Shown piece after piece: positions 33,999 to 42,071 of a stretch of DNA of 64,000 nucleotides. The position numbers and the translations under genes were made by a program. Under the pieces are notes generated by a model, which was given only the letters and a program-made list of their open reading frames with translations, was not told the DNA's origin and ran no database searches. The DNA comes from Pseudomonadota bacterium (GTDB taxonomy: Bacteria > Pseudomonadota > Alphaproteobacteria > Rhizobiales > Devosiaceae): positions 62,001 to 126,000 of the forward strand of contig JAEWBN010000019.1 in the NCBI GenBank assembly GCA_023391095.1, given 5' to 3'. How positions within the stretch are numbered: position 1 is the first letter of the stretch; the number at the start of each line of letters is the position of its first letter.

Positions 33999-35326
33999 GC
34001 ATCGTCCGGCGGCTGGCGTCGCAGTCCACGGTCATCTTCGGTGCGCGCCTGTTCGGGGCCGGCATCATCTTCGTCGTCCAGGCGCTGATCGCCCGGATGT
34101 GGGGTGCGGGCATCCTTGGGGAATATCTCATCGTGATCGCGTCGGTGAACCTGATTGCGGTGGTGATGCCGCTCGGATTTCACACCGTGGGCACCTATTT
34201 TGCGGCCGAATACCGGGCGCGCGGGGAAAGGCGGCAGCTGGTCGCTTTCCTTGTACGTTCCTATGGCCATGTGGCGGGCGGGCTGGCGCTGCTGCTGCTT
34301 GCCGGGCCGCCGGCTTTGCAGGCGCTGGGCATGGCGGGGAGCCCGGTAGGCGACCATTATGCGCCCATTGTGCTGCTCGCCTTCGGCACGGCCATGGTCT
34401 ACATCAACGGGGCGGTGCTGGTGGGCCTCAAGCGGCCGTTTGCCGGGTTCTTTGCCGACACGATGTTCCGGCCCATGGCCGTGATCGCGGCCTTCGGGAT
34501 TGCCAGTCTAGCCGGCTCGCCGCCCGAAGCCTTCACGCTGATGCTGTGGATCATTGCGCTGGCCTATGTGGCCATATCGCTCGTGCATTTCGGGTTCGTG
34601 CTGGCGACCCTATCGAGAGTGGAAGACCGTGCGGCGCCGCGCGCGCTGGATACTGCCCGCTGGTGGCGGTTTGCGGCGCCCTGGGTGCTGATTTCGCTGG
34701 CCACCGACTTTTTCTTCGATATCGACCTCCTGCTCCTCAGCCAGACACTGAGCCGGGAAGATCTCGCCATTTTCGGTGTCTGCACGCGCATCTTCTCGCT
34801 GGTCTCGTTTGGCGTGGCGGCGGTTTATGCGGTGACGCTGCCCGATATGTTCGAGAGCGAAGCCAATGCCGACCGGGCGGCGTTTCATCGCAAGGTGGGG
34901 GAAGCCAATATGGTGGCTAGCCTGACCTCGCTGGTGCTGTTTGCCATCATGGCCATCGGGGCGCCGTTTGCGCTTCTCCTGTTCGGGCCGAGCTTTGCGG
35001 CGGGGGCATTGCCCTTGACGGTGCTTTGCCTGGCGCTGGTCGTACGCTCCGTCATGGGACCGGCTTCGATGGTGCTCTCCATTCACGACCGGCCCTGGGC
35101 CAGCCTGCCGGCGGTGGGGCTGGGCGTCGTGATGCTGATGGTGTGCAATTGGCTACTGGTGCCGCCGCTTGGCCTGCTGGGGGCCTCGTTTGCGGCCATC
35201 ATCGCCATAACGGCGTGGTCGGTGGGCCTGTGGCTGATCGCGCTGAGGACCGCCCAGGTGGACGTTTCCATCCTGCAGTGGTTCCGCACGCGAAGGGAAA
35301 CGGCCCTTTCGGCCGATCAGGTCTAG
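33995..35326 (+). CDS. Lipid-linked oligosaccharide flippase (MOP/Wzx-like)
   Basis: A 443-residue polytopic membrane protein with about 12-14 helices of the MOP exporter superfamily (polysaccharide biosynthesis protein type). The N-terminal SQSTVIFGARLFGAGIIFVVQALIARMWG resembles Wzx/RfbX proteins, which flip undecaprenyl-linked glycans across the inner membrane. No glycosyltransferase gene lies next to it, which is unusual for a Wzx. The start overlaps the FemAB-like gene by 4 bases, and the stop shares CTAG with the convergent GNAT gene. Confidence 0.85.
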   Translation: MSIVRRLASQSTVIFGARLFGAGIIFVVQALIARMWGAGILGEYLIVIASVNLIAVVMPLGFHTVGTYFAAEYRARGERRQLVAFLVRSYGHVAGGLALLLLAGPPALQALGMAGSPVGDHYAPIVLLAFGTAMVYINGAVLVGLKRPFAGFFADTMFRPMAVIAAFGIASLAGSPPEAFTLMLWIIALAYVAISLVHFGFVLATLSRVEDRAAPRALDTARWWRFAAPWVLISLATDFFFDIDLLLLSQTLSREDLAIFGVCTRIFSLVSFGVAAVYAVTLPDMFESEANADRAAFHRKVGEANMVASLTSLVLFAIMAIGAPFALLLFGPSFAAGALPLTVLCLALVVRSVMGPASMVLSIHDRPWASLPAVGLGVVMLMVCNWLLVPPLGLLGASFAAIIAITAWSVGLWLIALRTAQVDVSILQWFRTRRETALSADQV

Positions 35327-35919
35327 CGGACCAGAGCCACTCGCGCCTTGCGGCGCAGGCGGTTGAGGAGACCGCCTGAGGTGCCGTGGTCGTAGCCGGA
35401 AATCACCTTGGTGAGCTTGCGCTCGAGGAGCAGGTAATCCTCCCCAAAGATGTGCTGCTCAAGGGTGGCGATATGCCTGAATCCGTAACGCTTCATGACA
35501 GCTTCGGCGGCCTTGTTGCCGGGTTTGGTATAGGTGGCGACCTTGTGGAAGCGGCCATTGTCCCAATGCTCGACAAAGGCACGCATGGTCGATATGGCCA
35601 AGTTCGACTTGCGGAATTCGGGAAAGAGATAGCTCCAGTAGAGCCAGAGCGTGCCCAGTTCGGGACCGCTGACCATGAAGCCGACAACCTGGTTGTCGCG
35701 CTCGGTGATCATGATGTGGAACGGGTCGGCGTCAACCAGCATGGCCAGGTATTCGCGGGTCAGCCGGCCGCTTTCATAGGCCTTGAACGCATCGTTGTAG
35801 AACGGGGACATGCGGATGGCTTCCTGAAGCCGTGCATGCACCATCGCAATGTCGGCATAGGTGGCGCCGCGGCGGACGGGCGCAGGCATTTTGACGTGCG
35901 GCGACGCGGTTTCTGTCAT
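35323..35919 (-). CDS. GNAT-like N-acetyltransferase
   Basis: A 198-residue GNAT-fold protein with VVGFMVSGPELGTLWLYWSYLFPEFR and a HKVATYTKPGNKAAEAVMKRYGFRHIA segment, the latter the typical acetyltransferase strand-helix with the Tyr-Gly-Phe turn. The ATG at 35919 has GGAG five bases ahead; a TTG twelve bases farther upstream is in frame but less good. It converges with the flippase gene and might belong to the same surface-glycan theme, but only position suggests this. Confidence 0.8.
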   Translation of the reverse strand: MTETASPHVKMPAPVRRGATYADIAMVHARLQEAIRMSPFYNDAFKAYESGRLTREYLAMLVDADPFHIMITERDNQVVGFMVSGPELGTLWLYWSYLFPEFRKSNLAISTMRAFVEHWDNGRFHKVATYTKPGNKAAEAVMKRYGFRHIATLEQHIFGEDYLLLERKLTKVISGYDHGTSGGLLNRLRRKARVALVR

Positions 35920-36075
35920 GGTGATCTCCAACGCGCCGCAGTCTAGGCAGGGCGGGTTAATAGCCGGTCAGCGCGGGTCAAGGGGGACAATACTCATTAA
36001 GTCGCAGCTTGCGGGGCTTGCCGCACCCCCGAGCCCCGACTAGAAGGATTCCTGGGAGAGATAGGGAGGAAGACG

Positions 36076-38028
36076 ATGAGCGATCAGCTCCTATTTCAGC
36101 CAAGTGCGGCAGCGATCGCACACACCCACACGACGGCAGAGCAATATGCCGCGCTCTACGAGCGTTCCATCTCGGACCCGGACGGGTTCTGGGCGGAACA
36201 GGCCAAGCGCCTCGACTGGGTGACCTTTCCCAAGACAATCAAAAACACCACGTTCGAATATCCCGACGTCTCGATCAAATGGTTCGAGGATGGCGTGCTC
36301 AACGTGGCGGCCAACTGCATCGACCGGCACCTGCTGGAGCGCGGTGACGACGTTGCCATCATCTGGGAGCCGGATAATCCGGCCGATGAAGCCCAGTACA
36401 TCACCTACCGGCAACTGCACGAAAAGGTCTGCCGGGCCGCCAACGTGCTCAAGTCGCTGGGCGTCAAGAAGGGCGACCGGGTCACCATCTACCTGCCGAT
36501 GATCCCGGCGGCGGCCTATGCCATGCTGGCCTGCGCCCGCATCGGCGCCGTGCACTCGGTGGTTTTCGGCGGCTTCTCCCCGGATTCACTGGCCGGCCGC
36601 ATCAATGACTGCGATTCTGCGGTGGTGATCACCGCCGACGAAGGCCGCCGCGGCGGCAAGACCGTGCCGCTCAAGGCCAATGTCGACAAGGCGCTGGAAG
36701 ATTGCCCCGGCGTGACCAAGGTCGTGGTGGTCAGCAATACCGGCGCGGACGTGGCCATGAAGGGCAGCCGCGACGTCTGGTGGCACGAGGCGGCGGCAGG
36801 GGTGGAGCCTTTCCACGATCCCGAGCCGATGAATGCCGAAGACCCGCTGTTCATCCTCTACACCTCCGGCTCGACCGGCAAGCCCAAGGGCGTGCTGCAC
36901 ACCCAGGGCGGTTACCTTACCTATGCGTCGCTGACGCATGAGCTCAGCTTCGACTACAAGCGCGGCGAAGTCTTCTGGTGCACGGCCGACGTGGGCTGGA
37001 TCACGGGCCACAGCTATATCGTCTATGGCCCGCTGGCCAATGGCGCGACGACCGTGATGTTCGAGGGCATTCCCTCCTGGCCCGATGCAAGCCGGTTCTG
37101 GCAGGTGGTCGAGCGCCACAAGGTCAATATCTTCCACACCGCACCGACGGCGATCCGCTCGTTGATGGGGGCAGGGGCCGAGTATGTCGACAAGCACGAC
37201 ATGCCCAGCCTGCGGCTCCTGGGCACTGTGGGTGAGCCGATCAATCCGGAAGCCTGGATGTGGTATCACAACAAGGTCGGCAAGGGCCGCTGCGGCATTG
37301 TCGATGCGTGGTGGCAGACGGAAACCGGCGGGCACATGATCGCCCCGTTCCCGGGCGCCATTCCCACCAAGCCTGGTTCGGCGACCAAGCCGTTCTTCGG
37401 CATCAAGCCGGCCGTACTGTCGCCGGAAGGCAAGCTGCAGGAGCAGACCAAGGCCGAAGGCGTCCTGGTGATCCAGGACAGCTGGCCGGCGCAGGCGCGC
37501 ACCATCTGGGGCGACCACGGGCGGTTTGTCTCGACCTATTTCGAGACCTACAAGGGCAATTACTTCACCGGTGACGGCTGTCGCCGTGACGAGGACGGCT
37601 ATTACTGGATCACGGGTCGCGTGGACGACGTGCTCAACGTGTCCGGCCATCGCCTCGGCACCGCCGAAGTGGAAAGTGCACTCGTGGCCCATCCCAAGGT
37701 CAGCGAGGCGGCTGTTGTCGGCTTCCCGCATGACGTGAAGGGGCAGGGCATCTATTGCTATGTGACCCTGATGGCCGGCGAGAGCTATTCGGACGAGCTG
37801 CGCGGCGAACTGCGCAACTGGGTGCGCAAGGAAATCGGGCCGATCGCTTCCCCAGACTTCATCCAGTGGGCTCCGGGCCTGCCCAAGACGCGGTCCGGCA
37901 AGATCATGCGGCGCATCCTGCGCAAGGTAGCCGAGAACGACTTCGGCTCCTTGGGCGATACGTCCACCCTGGCCGATCCATCGGTCGTGGATGATCTGAT
38001 CGCCAACCGGCAGAACAAGCCGGCCTAA
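36076..38028 (+). CDS. acs: Acetyl-CoA synthetase (AMP-forming)
   Basis: A 650-residue ANL-superfamily enzyme that activates acetate with ATP and CoA to acetyl-CoA. Motifs: the P-loop YTSGSTGKPKGVLHTQGG, the acetate-pocket WWQTETGGHMI, YFTGDGCRRDEDGYYWITGRVDDV with the hinge Asp, and the C-terminal TRSGKIMRRILRK whose catalytic Lys is the usual site of regulatory acetylation. GGGAGG precedes the ATG; a 7-bp GC stem with a 13-base loop lies at 36012-36038 in the leader. Monocistronic. Confidence 0.98.
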   Translation: MSDQLLFQPSAAAIAHTHTTAEQYAALYERSISDPDGFWAEQAKRLDWVTFPKTIKNTTFEYPDVSIKWFEDGVLNVAANCIDRHLLERGDDVAIIWEPDNPADEAQYITYRQLHEKVCRAANVLKSLGVKKGDRVTIYLPMIPAAAYAMLACARIGAVHSVVFGGFSPDSLAGRINDCDSAVVITADEGRRGGKTVPLKANVDKALEDCPGVTKVVVVSNTGADVAMKGSRDVWWHEAAAGVEPFHDPEPMNAEDPLFILYTSGSTGKPKGVLHTQGGYLTYASLTHELSFDYKRGEVFWCTADVGWITGHSYIVYGPLANGATTVMFEGIPSWPDASRFWQVVERHKVNIFHTAPTAIRSLMGAGAEYVDKHDMPSLRLLGTVGEPINPEAWMWYHNKVGKGRCGIVDAWWQTETGGHMIAPFPGAIPTKPGSATKPFFGIKPAVLSPEGKLQEQTKAEGVLVIQDSWPAQARTIWGDHGRFVSTYFETYKGNYFTGDGCRRDEDGYYWITGRVDDVLNVSGHRLGTAEVESALVAHPKVSEAAVVGFPHDVKGQGIYCYVTLMAGESYSDELRGELRNWVRKEIGPIASPDFIQWAPGLPKTRSGKIMRRILRKVAENDFGSLGDTSTLADPSVVDDLIANRQNKPA

Positions 38029-38035
38029 CAAAGAA

Positions 38036-38062
38036 GAGGCGGTGGCCAATGGCCGCCGCCTC
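38036..38062 (+). terminator. Terminator after acs
   Basis: GAGGCGGTGGCC (38036-38047) pairs with GGCCGCCGCCTC (38051-38062), one G-T wobble, around AAT. The 3' side is TCAAGTTCT, so the T-run is poor. Confidence 0.75.
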
Positions 38063-38140
38063 TCAAGTTCTGTGGATCCTTACGCGGAAGGTTGAATTAA
38101 CGCGTAGCCCTAGTCCACTCCGGGTCACCTAGGCCCTGGA

Positions 38141-38178
38141 AGAGGGTGAAGCACCCCCTAAACAGGGGGTCATCCTCT
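38141..38178 (+). other. Bulged long hairpin upstream of the GH3 gene
   Basis: AGAGGGTG (38141-38148) pairs over its full length with CATCCTCT (38171-38178), counting one G-U pair; inside it ACCCCCT (38153-38159) pairs perfectly with AGGGGGT (38164-38170) around AAAC. The only unpaired bases between the two helices are AAGC on the 5' side. It lies 75 bases after the acs terminator and 53 before the GH3 start. No long T-run follows. TCACCTAGGCC and TCATTTAGGCC flank it on either side. Confidence 0.5.
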
Positions 38179-38230
38179 CGCCGCGTTTTCAAGGTCATTT
38201 AGGCCACCTCACCCTCATCAGGTTTTCTCC

Positions 38231-39316
38231 TTGCTTCGCACCATCTTAGCATCTCTCGTTGTTTCCGCGCTGGCGCTTCCGGCAAGTGCCGCCACCCTGG
38301 AAGAAATGGCGGGGCAGATGATCATTGTCGGCTTTGAAGGCAACACTGCGGGGGCAGCCGGCGTCGCTGCCGTGACCGAGGCGCTGGCCGCAGGCCGGCT
38401 TGGCGGGGTCATGTATCTCAAGAAAAACGTGTCCAGCCTTGCTGCCGTGCGGGAGATGAATGCGCAATTCCGGGCCGCCTCCCCGGATGTGCTTCCGTTT
38501 ATTACGCTCGACCAGGAAGGCGGCGCCGTGGAGCGGCTGACGCGCGACGTTGGCTTTAAGGAAATTCCGAACGCCGCGACGGTGGCGGCAGACAATTCTC
38601 CCGAGGAGGCCGAGGCCATTTACGGTGAGATGGCCAAGGCCATCGCGGCGGAAGGGTTCACGGTCAATTTCGGGCCCGTGGCTGATCTCAACACCAATCC
38701 GGCCAATCAGGTGATTGCCAGGTTCGGTCGCGCCTTCGCCAAGGATGCCGAAACGGTGGTGGCCTATAGCGAGGCCTTCATTCGCGCGCATCACTCGGCC
38801 GGCGTCACCACGTCGCTCAAGCACTTTCCCGGTCATGGGTCTTCGACCGCGGACAGCCATGAGGGCTTTGTCGATATTACCCAGACATGGAGCCCCGATG
38901 AGCTCGAGCCCTATCGCGCGATGATCGGGGACGGGCTGGCCGACATGGTGATGGTTGGCCATCTCTACCATGCCGACTATGCCGACGCTGATGGCGAGAC
39001 CCCGTCATCCCTGTCGCCGCGCTGGATTGACGGGGTGCTGCGTCAGGAACTGGGCTTTGACGGCGTGGTGATCAGCGACGATCTCGAAATGGGCGCGATC
39101 CGGCAGCATTTCACGCTGGAGGAGACGGTGACCAAGGCCGTACGAGCGGGCATGGATATCCTGCTCTTTTCCAATACTGCCCGGTATCGGGCGGGGCTGT
39201 CGGAAGAAATTCTCGACATCCTTTTGGCAGAGGCAGAGGCCGACCCTGATTTTGCTGCCCGGATCGAGCAGAGCTACGCGCGCATTGTGGCGCTCAAGGC
39301 GCGCATTGCGCCCTGA
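38231..39316 (+). CDS. Secreted glycoside hydrolase family 3 (beta-N-acetylhexosaminidase-like)
   Basis: A 361-residue GH3 protein with an N-terminal signal peptide (about 1-20, ending in PASA). The NagZ-type loop KHFPGHGSS is at 197-205 and the nucleophile Asp283 lies in ISDDLEMGAI. This subgroup cleaves beta-GlcNAc linkages, as in peptidoglycan-derived muropeptides. Classical NagZ is cytosolic, so export is unusual and points to action on peptidoglycan or other glycans outside the inner membrane. The start is the TTG at 38231 with only a weak AGG ahead; the signal peptide supports it. Confidence 0.88.
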   Translation: MLRTILASLVVSALALPASAATLEEMAGQMIIVGFEGNTAGAAGVAAVTEALAAGRLGGVMYLKKNVSSLAAVREMNAQFRAASPDVLPFITLDQEGGAVERLTRDVGFKEIPNAATVAADNSPEEAEAIYGEMAKAIAAEGFTVNFGPVADLNTNPANQVIARFGRAFAKDAETVVAYSEAFIRAHHSAGVTTSLKHFPGHGSSTADSHEGFVDITQTWSPDELEPYRAMIGDGLADMVMVGHLYHADYADADGETPSSLSPRWIDGVLRQELGFDGVVISDDLEMGAIRQHFTLEETVTKAVRAGMDILLFSNTARYRAGLSEEILDILLAEAEADPDFAARIEQSYARIVALKARIAP

Positions 39317-39416
39317 GGCAGGGTGTGGCAATTTCCCCCGCTTTCTGCGCGAGCGTGTTTTCTCCGCCATCGGCTGGCTATAAGGTGCGCGGCAACCAGC
39401 GGAAGGCAATGGGCTG

Positions 39417-40217
39417 ATGGCGGAAGATCGCGAAGTTCGGCAGGTCCGGGCGCTCTTCATCTCCGACGTGCATCTGGGCATGAAGCCGATCCGGGTCGCC
39501 CAGCTGATCGAATTCCTGCGCGCCCATGAGGCGGAAACCATCTATCTGGTCGGCGACTTCATCGACGGATGGCGCCTCGCCAAGCAGTGGCACTGGCCCG
39601 CCGAATATAATGTGCTGTTCGATATTCTCCTGGCCAAGGCCAATGGCGGGACGCGCATCGTCTATCTGCCGGGCAATCACGACGAATTCCTGCGCGAATA
39701 TCTGGGCACCTATTTCGGCGAGATCGAACTGGTGGACCGCACCGTCCATACTTCGGCGACCGGCAAGACCTATCTCGTGATCCATGGCGACCAGTTCGAC
39801 GTGGTGGTGATGAACATGAAGTGGCTCGCCCATGTGGGGGACTGGGCCTATAACGCCGCGCTGCGCGTCAACATCGCCATCAACTGGGTGCGACGTCGGC
39901 TTGGGCTGCAATATTGGTCACTTAGCGCCTGGGCCAAGCAGAAGGTCAAGAATGCCGTGTCGGTCATCGGGCGCTTCGAAGAAGCGCTGGTGCATGAGGC
40001 CAAGCAAAGCGGCGTCGATGGGGTGATCTGCGGCCATATCCACTTTGCCGATATTCACGACCGGCTGGGCATTCAATACATCAATACGGGCGATTGGGTG
40101 GAAAGCTGCACTGCGATCGTGGAGAATGACGATGGCGGGTTCGAGCTGATCAAGTGGACCGAAATGGTGACCGGGCAGGGCCGTCGCTTCCGCCTTCGAC
40201 GTGGCGCCGCCGACTAG
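39417..40217 (+). CDS. UDP-2,3-diacylglucosamine diphosphatase-like metallophosphoesterase
   Basis: A 266-residue calcineurin-like phosphoesterase. All metal motifs are present: SDVHLG (16-21), GDFIDG (46-51), GNHDE (86-90), HGDQFD (123-128) and GHIHF (206-210). The spacing and the WRLAKQWHWP segment match the LpxH-like/YbbF-related proteins that are common in Hyphomicrobiales. LpxH hydrolyses UDP-diacylglucosamine to lipid X in lipid A synthesis. Many Hyphomicrobiales use LpxI in that step, so this enzyme may act on another lipid or sugar diphosphate; I leave the symbol empty. Confidence 0.85.
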   Translation: MAEDREVRQVRALFISDVHLGMKPIRVAQLIEFLRAHEAETIYLVGDFIDGWRLAKQWHWPAEYNVLFDILLAKANGGTRIVYLPGNHDEFLREYLGTYFGEIELVDRTVHTSATGKTYLVIHGDQFDVVVMNMKWLAHVGDWAYNAALRVNIAINWVRRRLGLQYWSLSAWAKQKVKNAVSVIGRFEEALVHEAKQSGVDGVICGHIHFADIHDRLGIQYINTGDWVESCTAIVENDDGGFELIKWTEMVTGQGRRFRLRRGAAD

Positions 40218-40349
40218 GTCCCTCCTCATAAAAAACGGCGAAGCTGCGCCAAAAATGCCCGCATCCGGCGCGGATTCGGCCTTGCTTTGCCCTCGCTTCC
40301 GAGTCACCTAGGCACACGCGGCGCCGTTTTGCGCCGGGAGTTCTTTTCC

Positions 40350-41546
40350 ATGCCATCGGTTCTTTCGCGCTGGGACACGCCCGAGCTGCGCGCAACCATT
40401 TATCAGTTCAACGTCTATATTCCCGGTGGGGTCGCCTCGGTCTTCTTCGGGATCTGGCTGAGCGAACACGGGATTCCGTCCGACCAGATCGGCATTATCA
40501 ATGCGCTGCCGACGCTGTGCCTGCTGCTGCTCAACATCATCGTGGGGCGCATCGCTGACAAGGCGGACGACTGGCGCACGGCGCTGATCTATATTTCGTT
40601 TGCCTCTGCGCTGGCGCCGCTGCCGCTGTATTTCGTTTCCGAATTTTGGGGCATTCTGGCGATCTGGGCGCTGTGTGCGACCAGCAATGGCCTTGTTGCG
40701 CCGGTTATCGACGCGGCTACGGTGCGCATGACGCGGCGCAACGGTACGGATTTCGGGGCCATCCGGGCCTGGGCAACCGTGGGCTATGTGTTTGCCGCGG
40801 CGGGCCTGGGTCTTTTGATCAACACACTCGGGTCAGGCGCGTTCGTCACGCTCTATGTCGCGACCGTGGTGGTGCGGGCTTTCCTGTCGCTTCTCCTGCC
40901 GCGGTTTCGCGCGCCATCGCAGAAGATCACGCTGGCCGATGCCGCGCCGGAGATCGCGGCCGCGCCCAGCCGACTCAAGGATTCGCTCAAGCTCTGGTTC
41001 GTGCTCCCGCTCCTGGCTTTTGCGCTGGTCAACTCGTCCAACGCGCTGATCGGCAGCTTTGCGGCGCTGCTCTGGCACGACAACGGCATACCGAGCTACT
41101 TCCTGGGGCCTCTACTGGGGATCGCGGCGGTAGGCGAAGCGATCCTGATGTTTGCCTGGCGCCGGTTCGGCGGGCGGGTCACGGCGCGTAACATGATCAT
41201 GGTAGCGGCGCTGGCGGGTCTGGTGCGCTTCACCATCATGGCGTTCAACCCGCCGGTGGAGGTGCTGTTCTTTACCCAGCTGCTGCATGCTTTCAGCTTC
41301 GGCATGGGCTATTTTGGTGTGGTGCATTTCATCGCCAACTGGACCAACGAGGCCAATGCCGCAGAAGCGCAGGGCTTTGCCAATATGCTCAACATGGCTG
41401 CGGCCATGGCGGCCCTGATCGTGTTCGGGGTGCTGGTTGAGCATTTCGGGCCTTACGCCTTCTTCTACTCGACGCTGACCTCGATCCTGGCCATTGGCTG
41501 CGTGCTGTGGTCGCTGAAGCTGCGTCCGCCAAAGGCGGCAAGCTAG
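40350..41546 (+). CDS. MFS transporter, phenylpropionate-permease-like (HcaT type)
   Basis: A 398-residue major facilitator with 12 predicted helices of the MFS_1-like group that includes HcaT and LacY relatives. The first helices read YQFNVYIPGGVASVFFGIWLSE, and a GRIADKADDWR loop follows helix 2. The true substrate is unknown. The ATG at 40350 is preceded by GGGAG, nine bases away, which I prefer over an in-frame start at 40287 that would add a non-family leader. Confidence 0.85.
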   Translation: MPSVLSRWDTPELRATIYQFNVYIPGGVASVFFGIWLSEHGIPSDQIGIINALPTLCLLLLNIIVGRIADKADDWRTALIYISFASALAPLPLYFVSEFWGILAIWALCATSNGLVAPVIDAATVRMTRRNGTDFGAIRAWATVGYVFAAAGLGLLINTLGSGAFVTLYVATVVVRAFLSLLLPRFRAPSQKITLADAAPEIAAAPSRLKDSLKLWFVLPLLAFALVNSSNALIGSFAALLWHDNGIPSYFLGPLLGIAAVGEAILMFAWRRFGGRVTARNMIMVAALAGLVRFTIMAFNPPVEVLFFTQLLHAFSFGMGYFGVVHFIANWTNEANAAEAQGFANMLNMAAAMAALIVFGVLVEHFGPYAFFYSTLTSILAIGCVLWSLKLRPPKAAS

Positions 41547-41605
41547 CCGTTTGTTCAAGCCGCCCGATGTGTCACTCTCGGGCGGCTTCAACCGGCTGAC
41601 GACTC

Positions 41606-42025
41606 GTGACCGACTTTCTCCGACAATTGCCGCTGCGGTTTTTCGAAGTGCCCTATGAGGCATCGCAGATCCCGGCGGGCGACAATGGGCTGGGGCGTGG
41701 CGCCAATTGCCAGCGCTATGCCTATGCGGTGCTGGGCTATTTCGGGCTGAACCTGCCGCCATACCGGTCCAGCGACCTTTGGGCGGACCGGGTGCATACC
41801 AGCATGGTGGAGGGAAGCTTGGAGCCGCTTGATCTCCTCCTCTTTGGACCCACCAATAGTTCCTATGGCGCGCATGTCGGCCTCTGGACGGGGGAGGAGG
41901 GTGTGCTGCATCTCTGCCGAAGTGTCGGCGTGCCGTCGATCTGGAGCCTCGAGCAGTTCGCGGCGCAACCGGACTATCGGGTACTGATTGGCGCCAAGCG
42001 GCTTCGGGCTCTGGCCAAGGCATAA
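41606..42025 (+). CDS. NlpC/P60-like cysteine-peptidase-fold protein without signal peptide
   Basis: A 139-residue protein resembling the NlpC/P60 fold: Cys35 in GRGANCQRYAYAVLGYFGL is followed by an LEPLDLLLFG strand and by His90 in AHVGLWTGEEGVLHL, giving the expected Cys, Asp-loop and His order. It lacks a signal peptide or membrane segment, so it probably stays in the cytosol and may act on recycled muropeptides or not be an enzyme at all. The GTG at 41606 begins the frame. It converges on the giant GPR-like gene, separated by a strong bidirectional terminator. Confidence 0.65.
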   Translation: MTDFLRQLPLRFFEVPYEASQIPAGDNGLGRGANCQRYAYAVLGYFGLNLPPYRSSDLWADRVHTSMVEGSLEPLDLLLFGPTNSSYGAHVGLWTGEEGVLHLCRSVGVPSIWSLEQFAAQPDYRVLIGAKRLRALAKA

Positions 42026-42055
42026 AAAAAGCCCCGGATCGCTCCGGGGCTTTTT
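42026..42055. terminator. Bidirectional terminator
   Basis: A perfect 13-bp stem, AAAAAGCCCCGGA (42026-42038) with TCCGGGGCTTTTT (42043-42055), around TCGC. The A-run on one side and T-run on the other make it effective for both the NlpC/P60-like gene and the convergent GPR-like gene. Confidence 0.92.
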
Positions 42056-42071
42056 GCATGGCGTCGCCTGA

